From NCBI RefSeq assembly GCF_000524195.1, contig NW_020170403.1:761348-823749 (forward strand): a stretch of 62,402 nucleotides of DNA. The letters run 5' to 3'. The number at the start of each line of letters is the position of its first letter. The stretch's first letter is position 1. The position numbers were made by a program, and so were the translations under genes. Under the pieces are notes generated by a model. It saw nothing but the letters and a program-made list of their open reading frames with translations. It made no database searches and was not told the DNA's origin. Source of the DNA: Echinococcus granulosus. Lineage: Eukaryota; Platyhelminthes; Cestoda; Cyclophyllidea; Taeniidae. Below, one piece after another: positions 1-13,199 of this stretch.

Positions 1-2464
1 AAAGAAGGGAGCCATCACCTTTTATATTTTGCTGACGAATGTGATTAGTAGTATATTATCCTCTACTTTCAGTGACATGAGATCATCAAATAAGTCTACT
101 GCCATTTACATCAATAACTAATCCTTCTCACTCCTCTGCATACTATAACCTCCTAGGACCTAGAAGACAATACCTCTTGTAGAGAGAAAAGGCTCTAGCA
201 GCTCATTGTCCTTGCTTGTGTGAGTGCGGAGGCGAGGAGAAAGGCGATACTCCTCAAAGTTGGGTGTCCATCTGTGTGTGTGTGTGTGTGCAAGCACTAC
301 TTTGTGTGCTGAATCATGTCCTCAAGGTGAGCTGGCCCCAAACCACATCGCCTTCGCGCTCGGAGGCACGTTTCCATATCACCAAAGCGGCAGGTTAAGT
401 GACCAGGTGGCAGCTCATCACTTTCATGTTGTTTTCGTGTGAAACAGTTCTTACAGCGAACCATTTCTGATTCATCTTCTGGCTCTATTCAAGGCGTGTC
501 TAGCTCTCGACGAACAATTACTTCTAATTTAATAATCGCCTCTTTTTTCTACCTAAAATTGTTGCAAATGTGAGCCTCTGTTCGTGTCACTTGCTTTTCA
601 AAATTGCCTCATAGTGTTGGTGGGGCTGGCGGGCCATCTTAGTTTACCTCCAGACCATGACACACCATCTAGTCATCATTGTCAATCAGTAAATACTTGA
701 TGAGGTCAATTAAATACCAAGTTGGTGTAACTTTGTTTTATACTCTCTCGGAGTCGTAGCAGAAACAAGGGGGATTATTGCTTTGAAAGCTGGCCTCTAG
801 TCTTTCATGAGTCATACTAAGTTTCGGTCAGTGGCTATTTCGAAATGTCATGCCTACCAACTGGCTTTAGAAATGACCTTCGTGTTCCACTCTTGCTCTC
901 TGTGTGTGGATTCACTTCGAATTTGTGATTTTATCTTCTAACGTATTGCCAGAATACCGGAAAATGATATTTTTACGCTTATGGTGGGAGATAAGGAAGA
1001 TTGACGAGCAGCGGATTGTAAGTGGATAACAGGAGTAGGGCTGATTGCTCAGCCGGATAAGATAGGAGTTCTTTTTGTTTTTCTTTGCAAAGATACTACA
1101 AAATCTCTTTATTGTTTGTGCTCAACCAAGCTGCTTGATGCACAATTTGGTGCAGTCAGTCTTCATAAACAGACAAGGAATGTATTTCACAAACAATGTT
1201 AAACTGGATCTGAGGTAAGAAAATCGTTTCGTGACTTTACTAGTGGACGTGTTGATAGGATTTTACCTGCACATAGAGTAGACGAATTTGAAGCAAATGA
1301 CCAAACCTTCTAGGCTTTGACACTACCAATTCATTTTGTAGTGACAAAGAGACTTGATTACTGGTGTAGGTAGCTATTTTTTTCTGTCAAGGACCTAATC
1401 CCTAGACTTGCGAATACTTGAAAAGAACAATCTACAAGCAGTTGTGTATTTTTGGATTTAAGTAAAATTTGCTGACTACCTTAATCTAAAAATTCTATGC
1501 AGGAACGAACATTTCACTATTTGGAGAAAGATGCCAGCTCCACATTTGAGCATGCCAGCACTTTCGCTGTAAGTGATAACGCGTAGCCGATCTGTACTTA
1601 TCCTATGATATGTAGGCTAAAGCGCATACTTGATTCCAATGAATACAGAAACAAAATTGTTTGTCATAAATCGAGGGGCTGTGAGGCTACTGCCAGACCC
1701 TGCATTCCACGGGGGTACCAAAGACACGACCTCGCAAAATTGGGGCACATGCCACGAGGCCGCGATGATTACAGTTCAGCAATCCCGCTCGGAGCTGCAG
1801 TGAGTGATGCTCAGGTGTAATCGATGACGGTGGCAATTTATCGATTTTCTCATCGATTAGGGCTGTACCAGAACCGGTATACCAGCTCACCTGCACAGCG
1901 GCGGAGCAGCGTGCTCAACCCACAAAAATAAAAATTGAAGAACAAAAATTATTTAGGACCGTGGAAATATAACAGGGCTATAAAATTTAAACGACCGCCC
2001 GTATTTATTGATGCACTTCCATTTAGAAGTTTGACGGCAAAGTCTTTTGGCAGAAGTGTCCTTTTTCGGGAGCCATATTGCAAGGACGTTTACATCATCC
2101 CTCCTTTGTAATGCCCTAACCTTTCTTGAGGTTGTAATAAGACACCCGGATAAAGGACTTGCCCTTTAGAGTGGCAAAATATGGACGTGGCCAAAAGTGC
2201 AGAATATAGCGGCTGAGCCGTCCACATAGTTAAATATACGGGTTAATAAATGTCAAAACATTGCATAGCTCCCTTCTTCTTCTTCTTTTAAGATTTGCCC
2301 CAACCCTCTCATTGGCTCATTCCTCTGCTCTGGCCATTGCAAGAGGCAGTGAGTGTAATACCTTGATTGTTTGTTTAACACATCGTCTTGGTCACTCAGA
2401 TACTGGGGGGCGCGGTCGATGTACTTCCTCTGGGTAGCATATTCTCCGGACGATTTTAGTACCT
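1..2464. other. Non-coding DNA, no recognisable gene
   Basis: No open frame here shows a domain or credible exon structure. It contains a TG microsatellite (273-290), a degenerate RP-type repeat at about 1120-1200, and a TTC run (2273-2287, just before the R1 fragment). Otherwise nothing seen. Confidence 0.6.
273..290. repeat. (TG)9 microsatellite
   Basis: Nine uninterrupted TG units. Confidence 0.95.
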
Positions 2465-2570
2465 CCTTAACCCTTTTGCTCCCTGGCAATACATTTTCTG
2501 CCATGGCATTATAATTTCTTTCGACTTCAAGGAAAACTCGGGGTATGACAGTGAGAAAATCGTTTAGGGA
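2465..2570 (+). repeat. R1 repeat, 3'-end fragment
   Basis: Matches the R1 3' terminus: GGCAATACATTTTCTGCC, then a diverged TTCGACTTCAAGGAAAACTC, where other copies read GTCTTCAGGAAAGACTCG. The upstream part of the element is missing. Confidence 0.65.
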
Positions 2571-3604
2571 CAACCATTAATGCATTCTTTTGGATAAGCC
2601 TGTGATACACACTTCAACACCCATCAGAGGGCGTAGTTTCATAGGATAAAGGAAACGAGGAAGAAGTTATAGTTCTTGAACCATTTTTCATCCCTTAATG
2701 CATATATTTTATGCATATTTGTTTGGGCTTTACGAATTTCCTCGTTGGCGTAGAATGCAGAGGGGTCCCTGCAATCCCCATCTAACTTTATTATTATTTT
2801 TACTTTTTGAACACTACCGCCGCCTGGCTGTTAAACTGGCTTGTTTAAAGCTTCTGGCTTCCAAGGCTTCGGAAACTTCACATTTATGTCTGCTTTAAAT
2901 GAAACTAAAACCAGCCATCTTACTAAAAACTTCTGCTCACCAAGGTCAGATCTTGCCTTAATAAAACTGGTGTCGAGATTCCCTTGCAACCTTTACAAGT
3001 GTAGCAATACACTGCAAATGTCCTCCTTCTATAATATTCAACCCACCCATTGAATCATTAGTGGACACAAAAGAGTTTGGACACAAGTCCCGGTTTTTAT
3101 CAATTCAGTATTTGATTTTCTCCTAGAAACAGATCTGCAGTTACTGATCTTATAAAGACATATAATGATTGCGGAGATTTATGAGGCTAGTACAGCTTTA
3201 GGCTACGGGCATAAAGATCACTGTAGTTATTTTCCTTAAGACTGAGATTACAAACAATCTTTTCTTTAATGTAACACTTTGTTTAAAAATGAATTACTCC
3301 CAGCTAAAAGCAAATTAGTGGGACTGTTTGACCTAACATTGCAAAGAGGGTGACTTTTAAGTAAAAGTATTCGCTAAAGAAACGGGTTAAATGAGGCCTT
3401 GCATCGGTTTTCCTCGGACTGATCTGTTGATACTTCCTAAACACATCCCCACACGCTGTGGAGGAGTTACCCTCTGCCACCGAGGGCTCTCCGTGTCACT
3501 TCTGCTGTATGTTAAAAGGCTGTTTGTTGGTCGGTTAGCAGTATAACAATCTTCATCATACTTGCGTCAATGAAAAAGGTTCTCTTATCAACACAACTGT
3601 ATCT

Positions 3605-3710
3605 CTGCGGGGAATAAGCATTGTTGAAGTACAGAGTGGCTTAAGGACTACTGACATGGCCCTGTGAAGGTAGGGTGGAGGAGCACCAAGTTGCCTGTTA
3701 ACAATATACT
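3605..3710 (-). repeat. R1 repeat fragment, reverse orientation
   Basis: The reverse complement contains GGGCCATGTCAGTAGTCCTT followed by a GTACTTCAACAATGCTTATT-like stretch, aligned to the R1 3' region. Diverged. Confidence 0.6.
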
Positions 3711-5283
3711 GCCAGTTAGATGAAAAAAATAAAGTATTGTAACAACTTTTCTAGCTTGAATTAAAATAACTTTGGTGTTTGGGAAACTTTTCCCGTGATG
3801 TAGTGTTGGGCAAGCCAAACAAACTATTAAATTTTGAAATGGAAAAACAGATCGACTTTGGTTTGAAATTTATGAAACGTTAAGAAGTACATAAATTCAG
3901 AGTGGCTAGAACTGAGCCATTACTGTGGCAGCGCCTCCTAAAAGCGTCCCATTTTTATGACGTTCTGAGTTCATGCGTTGCTCATGCGGCACTTCCATAA
4001 TAAACTAATTTTAAAGTAGAAAAATGAGACATCTGGATTACGGAGGTCGACTTTCCTCTGAGAACCCGGTAACGAACGGCTTAAATGCGCATTTTTTGGT
4101 TCGAAACTAAATCAACCATCACGCAAACTCGGCAGCGCTCCTGCTATGCCGAAATTAACAGCAAACGCTGCGGCTATCTGTTGCTCGGCGCGGATACATA
4201 TACCGGCTAGGGTCAATGATGTGGTCCATTAGTCACTTAGACATCGCAACCCGGTCAACCGGGGTCAAAACCATTACCAACATCATGACTACTACCAGTG
4301 CCGCCAATACCTGGGCACCCCACTTATCGAGCCATAACATTTAAGTGCCCGGGTCACCATTCCACCTCTGTTGCCTGCACTCATAATCACATCTTCAGTT
4401 GGTGACACGTATATCATCCATTTCTTTCGGCGCTTTTAACTTTTAAAATGTGGCGATGATGGTAAGTCTAAAATCGGCTCACTGAATATGACATTTCAAA
4501 AGTTAAAATAAATGGATTTTCAAATTCAAGTACTAAAACCCTTTTTGCTTTATTGATCGACTTGGTCAATGCTGATGGCCTATGACGGGGATTTTCATCT
4601 CAGCTGAGTAAATTTGACCTTTATTTCAGTTCTGACCTCTCGACGGAATAAATCTTCTACTCTGCTCTTCTCAATCTACTCACAAATCCAACAGTCTACT
4701 CCTTGATGTATTGCTATTCCGCAACGGTACTGCCCTACTTGAAAAGGGCACAGTTGATGTGCTCCTATTAAAAAGGTGATTTGAAGGGTTTCTCGGATCA
4801 TACGATGCGCATGAATTTACCACAATAATATTAAAATTAGGCGATTTCGATGAATGGATGGTCAATCATACTTACTTTTTTGTCCATGCTGCTGATGAGG
4901 AATTTGAAATTCTACAAGTACTGCAAGGAAGGCAGGTCGTAAAGAAAATGATTTAAGTCAGTTTTAACAAGAATTGAAATTTGTACTACAGGATCCCTTC
5001 CTTTCCAAGTTTTGTCCTCTGGGGAATTCTCCTTCATCATAAGGTTTTTTCCTGGTGTTTAAGTATTCAGTTGCAGTCCCCGCTGACACTGAATACAATC
5101 AATTTCTTGCAACCAACTTACCTGGTGTTCAAACTTGCAACTGCTTCCAGACCGAGAACGTCATAGATGTATTTAGTAGTTTTAGGCTAAATTAATCGCC
5201 TTGACTCACTCAGTTGTCATAAACTGGTCAAGAGCACATGCCACATATTTACGATGTCCGAATTCAAGCAAGAAAATCGAGGC

Positions 5284-5299
5284 GTCACATAGATGTGAT
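5284..5299. repeat. RP inverted repeat, imperfect copy
   Basis: GTCACA-TAGA-TGTGAT: the same arms and 4-nt spacer as the perfect RP copies, with one arm mismatch. Confidence 0.45.
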
Positions 5300-5924
5300 G
5301 CAGACAGCAGATGTATTAAATTGTGGAAGCGAGCCACTCAGGTGGAATAACAGAGTAGATGGTTGATGCGATGAGCGTAAGAGATACCTTTGTTTCGACA
5401 TACTCGTGGATTAATGTCATGAAGTGTAGCCAATCTATTCATAATGAGGCTGAAACGTGTGGACTATCGAAAGACAGGGAGTTAGGCTCCATGTGGCATT
5501 CACTCGCACAAATATGAAGGCATTGTTCACCAAAAGTGAAGTCTTTGTTGCATAGTACCCAATAAACGAGAGCTGCGCACCATCTGGCATAGAGTGACGC
5601 AGCAAAGGCGTCACCCTGGCTGTCAGGGTTTACGCCCATGCGTGACACATTGCCCAACTCATTAAAAAGTGAATGAGCATCCTTTTTTTCTCTCATTCTT
5701 ATTCCTCCACGATTCCGGTTGCCGCTCCCTTTTTGTGGAGTATTGCTTAACAAGGAAGAGCAGTCACCCAAGAGATGTTAAGCAGGAAATTGGAAATCTT
5801 ATATCACTAGAGACTGATTCAGAAGGTTTTTGCTTAGTCACTGACGGGCTGCTTAAAGGTAAAATACTTAAGTCGATTCCCATTTATTTGTTTTACACCT
5901 CCTTTTAGTTTCCCTGAGCTTACG

Positions 5925-6030
5925 ATTCCGCCATTGTAACGGCCCTTATATACGTCTCCAATACATTTTCTACCACAGCACCGGGAATTTTTCTGTCTTC
6001 AGGAAAGACTCGAGGGGCTACGCTGTTGAC
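5925..6030 (+). repeat. R1 repeat, 3'-end fragment
   Basis: Contains CCAATACATTTTCTACC and GTCTTCAGGAAAGACTCG followed by GGGGCTACG, the R1 3' terminus. A near-full R1 copy begins about 90 bp downstream in the same orientation. Confidence 0.7.
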
Positions 6031-6119
6031 AGAGGAAAGCGAACTCAACCCTAAAGGACAAATATCCTGATTTCTATTGCTGAATGCAAGATCTTAACCT
6101 AGTGAAAGGAGGGGATTTG

Positions 6120-6810
6120 GTGTGGCTGGAAGAATCTGTGAAGACTTCTAGTGGAAGGACCTAAAATGATGTTAACCTACTCCTCGTGTTCTGCAGGAGT
6201 GAAGTGACACTAGCTTTAAATCATCTGAAAAAGTTCTTTCCGGAGCTGTCTGCGGTACCTTCTCCACCTTTACACCAGTTGGATGGAAACCAGATGGATA
6301 TAAATGAGCAGCATTAAGGTCAGAACGCAGTTGGGAGGAGGAACAGATGCAGAACCTTATCCTCACGAAACTAATTCATGCCCTGTCCTTTCTTAAATTA
6401 CTCTGCCTGTGGGCAAGGGCTCCTACGACTACAAAGGGTATGCGAGATCCGAACAAGTCGAAACTGCGGATTTAGTAGAACTGTCAAGAGAGATTTATGA
6501 CGTCTTAAGTGCATGCAACTTAGATGAATACCATCGTTGATTTGTGGATGTTTTTGTTTTTAAAGCACCGGATACGTTGTGATGGCCGGCCCTAGATGAT
6601 GAGCGAGGGGACCGCCGGGGACGACGATCAAGAGGAGAGGGACTATGCAATCCTTTGATTGTTTGTTTATGTCTACGTTTTAGTCCCTCGGGGATTGAAG
6701 GGTCTGCCTTTGTACTTCCGTGGGGGGCCATGGCCTCCAAGCCATGCTAATAGCCCCCTAGTCCTTCTGTACGTTGGCAATACTTATTCTGTCCTAGTAT
6801 TATGTCTTCA
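6120..6810 (+). mobile_element. R1 element, near-full copy 1
   Basis: About 0.7 kb. In order: a CCTAAAATGATGTTAACC block; a block with AAATCATCTGAAAAAGTTCT (6215-6240); TAGTAGAACTGTCAAGAGAG (6474); GGACCGCCGGGGACGACG (about 6609); GAGAGGGACTATGCAATCC; TGATTGTTTGTTTATG; then the 3' end with GGCCTCCAAGCCATG and GTCCTTCTGTACGTTGGC. The same blocks recur in the same order at 25455-26225 and inverted at 9735-10560. No intact ORF, so non-autonomous or decayed. Confidence 0.75.
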
Positions 6811-9734
6811 TTCGTCTGCATAAATGGCTTAGGGTTCTACACAACACCAATTTTTAGCTCAAAGCGCAGCCACTTTATGTAGCAATTAAAACGTTTTTAA
6901 ACTATCCTCTCATTTTCTTATTAAGCGAGTTCATAATGCAAAAGCATTTTAATTTAATGGACAAGTTTCCCATTTATTTGTCATTTTCTTTCTTTTGTTT
7001 ATTTAAAGTAAACACAGTGAAATTTATAAGGTGAATATTTACAGCTACCTACCAGGAGAATAAAAAATAGCATTAACATGATAAGGGCCTGCGGAGATGG
7101 ATGGGGGTCCCGTAATATTAAAACGGTGGCCAAACCTGAGGTCAGTGAGAGTAAGTAATACATCCTGATGCTAAGTATCATTTTACTCTCTAAAGCCTTT
7201 TCTATCGAAGGCTGTTCCTGGCTGTGGATGTAATCATTTCCTCTGTTTCGGCCGTTACAAATCTTTCTCGTAAAATTGAGCCAACTGCAAAATGGACTTA
7301 AAGTCTGCAATATAAAATTTAATGGAATAGAGAAAAGTTGAGTACTTAAAGCTGTGAGTTGGTCCAGGACCATCATAGGCTGCAGACCAATCGCTTTTGC
7401 ATGAACAATTAATTAAGAACGCAATTCAAGGGATGCAAATATAATTTCTTCTGACTGCATCCAGTCTCAAATTCAGCCTCACTCCATCACTGGTCATTAT
7501 GCAGAATTGAAAAAGGTGTGGGTTGTCAGGCGTCTTCGCGATTTCGACTACATTTCCGTAGAACGTCTGTCTGTTCTGTCATTCACGGTGGACACATGTG
7601 TGGTATTCATTCAACAAAATCAAATTAAATACCTGGGCTGAATGTCATGCTACCAAGATGGTGGCCGAACCAACTACCGTTTTATAATAAAACGCTATGA
7701 TCAGCTCAGACCTATTTTAATCCACCAAATACTGGTTTTGCATCCATTCCTTGATAACAATTCTCCTTTCATAGACAAGGATTTAGATATTTAGATTTAG
7801 ATATTTCCTCCCCCCGTCTTCATGTACTCTAGGTAGCTAAAAAATAATAAAGAATCCACTTTTCCTGGAAGCACTAAATGGAGGCAAACCCGGAAAAACA
7901 ATTGTTATGTCTTGTTATAGTATGGTGTCTGGTAAAGCCTACCACTCCTATTCTTCCCCTATGTCTACGATTAAGGAAAAAAGAAAAAATGGCCCTAAAA
8001 CAATTGAAAGGCTGTTGAGATATGCAGCTCTCGCGATAACTAGCAGGTCCACTTGGTGTTACCCCCGGTGAAGTTTGTTAACGGAAGGCAAATAGTCAAA
8101 CGGGGTTCAACTTTGACATGCTCGATCGCCAGCCTGTATGTCTGGTCAGTTTTAACAGGGAAAATTTTAAAAAATTTAAGGGAAAGTGGCATTTCTTGCT
8201 TGGTAAGACCAACTCGACAGAACAGTAAACATCATGGATATTGTAATTTTATGCTAAATAAAGACATGAATAGTGGCATTTTGGAAGGATTATCTTGACA
8301 TAGAAGGGGCCTATCAAGTAGGGATAATTGAATAGGATTTTTACTAAAACGGAATTTATTTTGGTAGGTCAAAAAACCATTCCACCTAACAGTTTTGACC
8401 TTTATCGCCTTATTAAAAAAGGCCTTCGAAGAATGATTTTTTTATTTACCCTCTGCTTAAATTCGTCAAAGAGGCGGTTGAATTTGAGTCACCATGTATT
8501 TAGGCTAAGAGACCGGTTACTTTTGCAAGAAAATGCTGTCACCTTCATCTTTTAAAGCCAAAAGGTAGAAGTTTGAGAACTTGTATGTAGTGTTTTAGGT
8601 GTGCTCGAAGAAACTCTTTACCCTTGAAGGGTCCTGGCCCTTCACGAGGAAGCGGAGGCATTAACAGAAATGACATGGAGGGAGCGCAATGCCACCATGG
8701 TGGCAACCGAAATTGTGGTGGGTGAACAGATGACATTCTGACAACTGGGTAGGTCCAATGGCATTGCCTGACCTGAGAAAACAATGAAATAGAAATGAAT
8801 TCTACAAGGATATATAATTTTAAGGGAATTTCATTGGTGCTATTACCTACTAACTTGTGAGTTAAATGAATAGGTTTTTTGCCCAGTTTGTCATTGCGAA
8901 AAAGAACTTATTCATTTTGTACAGGGGAATCTGGCTGATGGGTGACATAGCAATATTCTGGGGGGCTGATATTCCTCAAACGCATTTCGGTCAGCAGGCG
9001 TTGAATCACCGGCGTCAAAATTTCACCATTCTTGATGTCCGTCGTTGTGGATTGCCTCCTTTAACTTTGAATTAGTTGTCTGTGCATCTAGGCCTACTTT
9101 CCACGGCAGATGTGCTCTTGAAGTACAAATTTAGGCGTTTCCCAAGTTAGCAATGTCGTCTGTTTGGATTTAAATCTGTCACTTAATGAAGGCAAATCCC
9201 AAATTTTGTCTCTTTCCCCTCCCTGCACGAATGCAAATCCGCAGGAGTACAATGTGGTCTCAGTCCTTCACTGGCCCTAAATGGGATCGGTATTCTCCCT
9301 TTTCTGTTAGAGGTGATTGGGTCTTTCAGGTAGAACTAAAAATTTCCCCGTTAATTTCTTACTTCACTTGGGCTTGTCACATAAGCTATCCGATTTTTCG
9401 GCCTTTTGGAGTTATAAGATCTCCATAGTTCTTCAACTATATTCCGCAGAATCGAAAGCTTTCCAGGAATGGTCTTTTATTTTGATTTAAATGTGCAATT
9501 TTGAAGTGAGCATTAAAATTAAGACCGTATGAAAGAAACGCATTCAAATGCATACCGTTCCTCGCACCTTTCATCACGTGGCCTTCTGGAAGGACTGGGG
9601 TTTAAAAGTGCGCATTGCAAGTATGAGTGAATGCGCATTTCCTACTTTTTTAAAATTTATTCCACCGCATAAGGCCTATTAATCTGAGAGAACAAAATGA
9701 TTTAAGTCCAGATCATTATATGGCCCTTTTTTAA
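6811..9734. other. Non-coding DNA, no recognisable gene
   Basis: AT-rich stretch without a supportable exon. The only structure noted is the 16-bp perfect palindrome at 8690-8705. Confidence 0.55.
8690..8705. repeat. Perfect 16-bp palindrome
   Basis: TGCCACCATGGTGGCA reads the same on both strands. Function unknown. Confidence 0.9.
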
Positions 9735-10560
9735 GCCCAAAACATCATGATATTAAGGCGGAATACGTGATGCTGACGTAGAGAAGGGCTGAGGGGGACT
9801 ATTGACATGGTCTGGAGACCATCCTAGCCAGTGGAAAGATAAAAGTGGAGCCCTAAGTGCCGGCTTGGTTGAAAGGAGGGGATAGGCAACTATTCGAAGA
9901 ATTGCATAGTCCTTCTCTTTTGAACGTCGTCACTGGCGGTCCCCTTGGTCAAACTCCCCCAGTCAGTGCTGTAAGGCAAAACGCTCAAGAACTAACAGCA
10001 TCATTAGTCGAATTTGCGTGCATTAGAGAAGGTATCTGATTGCAACGTCACTGATCACTCTTGGTCACTCTGCTGGATCTAGGGTATCGTCCTGTTTGGA
10101 AGTTGTATTGGGGGGAGGAAAGTATGCAGGCCATCTGGTATGTCCATCGTTAGGTGTGAGAGCACTGGCCTAAAAGCAGGGTCATTTAATTAGAGACGGG
10201 GTTAAAAATAGTTTCATGGGTGTAATGTTTCGCGGTTTTGCTTCCTTGCCACAGTGTTCTCACTTCAGTGCCACCCAGCCATTTCCATCTGGATTCTATC
10301 CAGCTAGTATAGAGGTGGAGGAAGTGGTATCGCCTGTTCACTTAATCGACATCTTCAAACAGGTGCCGTAGGCAGCTCCTTAACGGACTTTTCAAAATGC
10401 TTTACTGCTAGTGGCTCTTCAGTTGCTAATAGCATTCCAGCAGAATGCAGGACTGGGGTAGTTGCCAAAGATTGGCATCATTTTAAACCCTTTTGGTGGG
10501 AAGCGCCACAGATCCTTCTATCAGAAATCTATGACCTTCTTCCATTATGTTAATGTTTGG
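9735..10560 (-). mobile_element. R1 element, near-full copy 2 (reverse orientation)
   Basis: On the minus strand it shows, in order, AAAAGGGTTTAAAATGATGC, GGCAACTACCCCAG, GCATTCTGCTGGAATGCTAT, the GAAAAGTCCGTTAAGGAGCT block, CCAAGGGGACCGCCAGTGAC, AGAAGGACTATGCAATTC and the GGTCTCCAGACCATG 3' region. Compared with 25455-26225 the blocks are colinear. This shows that the 5' and 3' blocks belong to one element of about 0.8 kb. No coding capacity seen. Confidence 0.78.
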
Positions 10561-10664
10561 TAGCAAGAAACAGAAATTAGGGCAGTTGTCCTTTAAGATC
10601 AAGTTTGTTTCTCGCTGTCACCTAGAAAAGAAAAATATCATATCATTAGGAAGGGAAATGCGCT

Positions 10665-10800
10665 ACCGACGCACAGACGGGCTGGACTAAGGTTTATTGG
10701 CATAGTCCGAAGGCCATTCTGGCTAGCGGATGTACAAAAGTGGGGACCTAAGAGTCCACATGGCGGAAACGAACAGTTAACCCAACTATCAGTTTTACAA
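10665..10800 (-). repeat. R1 repeat fragment, reverse orientation
   Basis: The minus strand carries the middle and 3' part: a TTGATTGTAAAACTGATAG-like block, CCCCACTTTTGTACATCC, then GGCCTTCGGACTATGCC. It lies next to copy 2 in the same orientation. Confidence 0.7.
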
Positions 10801-12244
10801 TCAAATCATATGCTTAATTTGTACAAATTTTGCAATTCTGTTCCGTCAACTCTGCGAAAACCTTACTTTTTATGCCTTTGCAATATCTGGACTCACTTTA
10901 TAAATGAAAAGGAAACACATTATCTATTGGGGGATTTTGTAGCACTCACATGTGATCAGATAAAAGAATTCATGAGGTGTGTGTTATACCTTACCACGAA
11001 GATGCATAACTTGTGGACACTTGTGAAATGCCAGTACCTGCGTCAGAAAGCATCATAAAGTGTGTTAGTTTAGCAGCACAGCAGTCTTTGTTGCACCATC
11101 TGCTACATTCTTCTCTTGAACTCTTAGGCCATATTGTAAAATGTCGGTTGATATTGACGGATGTGACCTGAAATCACCGAATTCACGAAATTGAGTTAAC
11201 ACTATTTCAAAGGCGAAGAATCTTCAAGTCATATTGTTACTTAGCAATTGGAGGAGGTGGGGTAGTAGGGCTAACAGAGGTTAAAAAAGAGGTTAAAAAA
11301 CTGTACTCCTTACAATGCAGTACCCGAAGCCGTTGCATTACTATCATGTAAATCCTCTTTTTTGGATGATAATGCAAGCGACCCGAGATTAATCACTTAT
11401 CTCAAATGTGGGCGAAAATAAATAGGCAAGAATAGTCGGTCGTCTGGGGGAGAGCTCCGTTCTTCTAGACAAAACAAGGGTAGGTGCCGTATCTGTCTAC
11501 AATTTACCGAGGAAGAGAAAGAGCTGCACTTTAATTGGATCAGGAGAAAGGGGCTGCTTCACCTCATCTACAGTCTCTGTATCTCCCTGCTGGTATTTCG
11601 CCAAGTTCAAAGCTATTAACATCTTTTCTTGGCATTTAATAATAATATGTAAAATAGACATTTGGAAAATAAAAGTGCGATCAGGACTGGCCTGCTCGCC
11701 TCCAGAGACAATGCATTGCACAAAAGCACTCTTTGTACCTATTCTATATCGTTGAGAAGGGACTGTAGATGGTGCTTACCTCGCAAAGCTTGCACCGAAG
11801 AAAAATCTTCCACAAGTATATGTGGAGTGGTGATTGAAGGTAATGTGGTCTGTGAAGAGACCAGGTGATTTCTAGAACGTCTTGGAAATCGGGAACGTTA
11901 CGTCTAAGCCTGTTTCTTTTGTCAGAAGGGGCAGCGTTTACATTACCGCTGCCTGGTAAGAGGACAAGTCATTTATTGCCATTTATTGATACCGAGCCAA
12001 GTGACTTGTCACCCCAGTCACTCTTCATTTTCTCCTTGCCTCATTGGTAAGCCAAATTATCAACCACATCGACACTTATCCCCTCTGGTTCCGGTTATTT
12101 GTGATTCTGTTGTTCATCCAACCAGATCTTTACCCACCTTCCTATTGAAAGCCAGTAATAGCTTGCATGGGCTTTTTGGACCATTTCAAACTTTACAGTA
12201 CTTTAATTGCTTGCTTAGCCCTCAGTTTTGTAAAGGGACAACTC
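10801..12244. other. Non-coding DNA, no recognisable gene
   Basis: Short open frames only; none has a domain or a convincing splice context. There is a short direct repeat of GAGGTTAAAAAA at about 11278-11300. Confidence 0.5.
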
Positions 12245-12400
12245 AGAGGCTCCATCATTGTACCTCTGCCTGACAGTCTAGCCCCCAGGCCATGTCAGTA
12301 GCCCTTAAGGTCTTCTGTAGGTCGGCAATACATATTCTGTCCAAGTGTTATGAAATCTTTCTTCTCGAGGAAAATGTCCGGGTGCGACAACCTTGTTTGG
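12245..12400 (+). repeat. R1 repeat, 3' fragment
   Basis: AGGCTCCATCATTGTACCTC, CCAGGCCATGTCAGTAGCCC, GTCTTCTGTAGGTCGGCAAT, ACATATTCTGTCC: a good match to the last 170 bp of R1. Confidence 0.8.
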
Positions 12401-12934
12401 CAATTTTTTTTACTGAAAACACAATTATGTCCCAAAGCCAACCTATATTATGTCCTCGCATGCATTCAAAATCTACGTTGACCATAAGTTTGTGTTATAC
12501 TCCTGCCTTGGTCCTGTAACGCCTTAACTCTGGACATCAACAACTTAAAATGGAAAATGTGTATTTGTTCCTCCTTCTTAATTAGAAAAATGCAAAATTT
12601 TAGAACAAACTTATTGTTATGCATATTTTTGGTAAAACATGATTAATCCACACCCAGCTTGATTTGAGATTCTCCGGTCCCGACATTAACTGAAAAGCCT
12701 GCTCCTCCGATACACTAAAGCCTTCAGACACCTTTCTGTCAATTGTGTCTCTGCCTGAACTGCTAAACGGTCGATTTTATTTAAATTTACTACCTCACTC
12801 TGGTGTAGTCTGGTAAGAGTAGAAGAAAACAACCAATTCTTGGTGTTTCAAGAGTGAAATCTACAGCTGCGGATAAATTTATCACAATTTAGGGCTATGG
12901 ATTTATTGTAGCTCACCAAGTATCGCCAATAGTT
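12401..12934. other. Non-coding DNA between R1 copies
   Basis: No gene and no recognised repeat seen. Confidence 0.5.
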
Positions 12935-13099
12935 GAAAGATGTCAGAGTATCGGGGCAGAAAATGCATTGCCAACGTACAAAAGGTCTGAGGGGCTATCA
13001 GTATGGACTGGAGGTCAAGATGGGGAGCGGAAGCATAATCAGTGGCGGCTTAAGTGCCCGCGCAATCGAACGCACAGTTAAACAAGCATTTATTCTTTT
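12935..13099 (-). repeat. R1 repeat, reverse, interrupted by assembly gap
   Basis: GGGGCAGAAAATGCATTGCC, AACGTACAAAAGGTCTGAGG and GGGCTATCAGTATGGACTGG are the reverse complement of the R1 3' region. The copy runs toward the N block and its 5' part is lost in the gap. Confidence 0.75.
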
Positions 13100-13199
13100 N
13101 NNNNNNNNNNNNNNNNNNNNNNNNNNNNNNNNNNNNNNNNNNNNNNNNNNNNNNNNNNNNNNNNNNNNNNNNNNNNNNNNNNNNNNNNNNNNNNNNNNN
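13100..13199. other. Assembly gap (100 N)
   Basis: Exactly 100 N, the conventional placeholder for a gap of unknown size. It begins inside a reverse-oriented R1 repeat copy, which is probably why the assembly broke here. Confidence 0.99.

Larger units (their letters stand above)
2571..5924. other. Non-coding DNA with one R1 fragment
   Basis: No supportable gene. It holds the reverse R1 fragment at 3605-3710 and an RP-like inverted repeat at 5284-5299. Open frames of 60-110 codons here have no recognisable domain. Confidence 0.55.
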
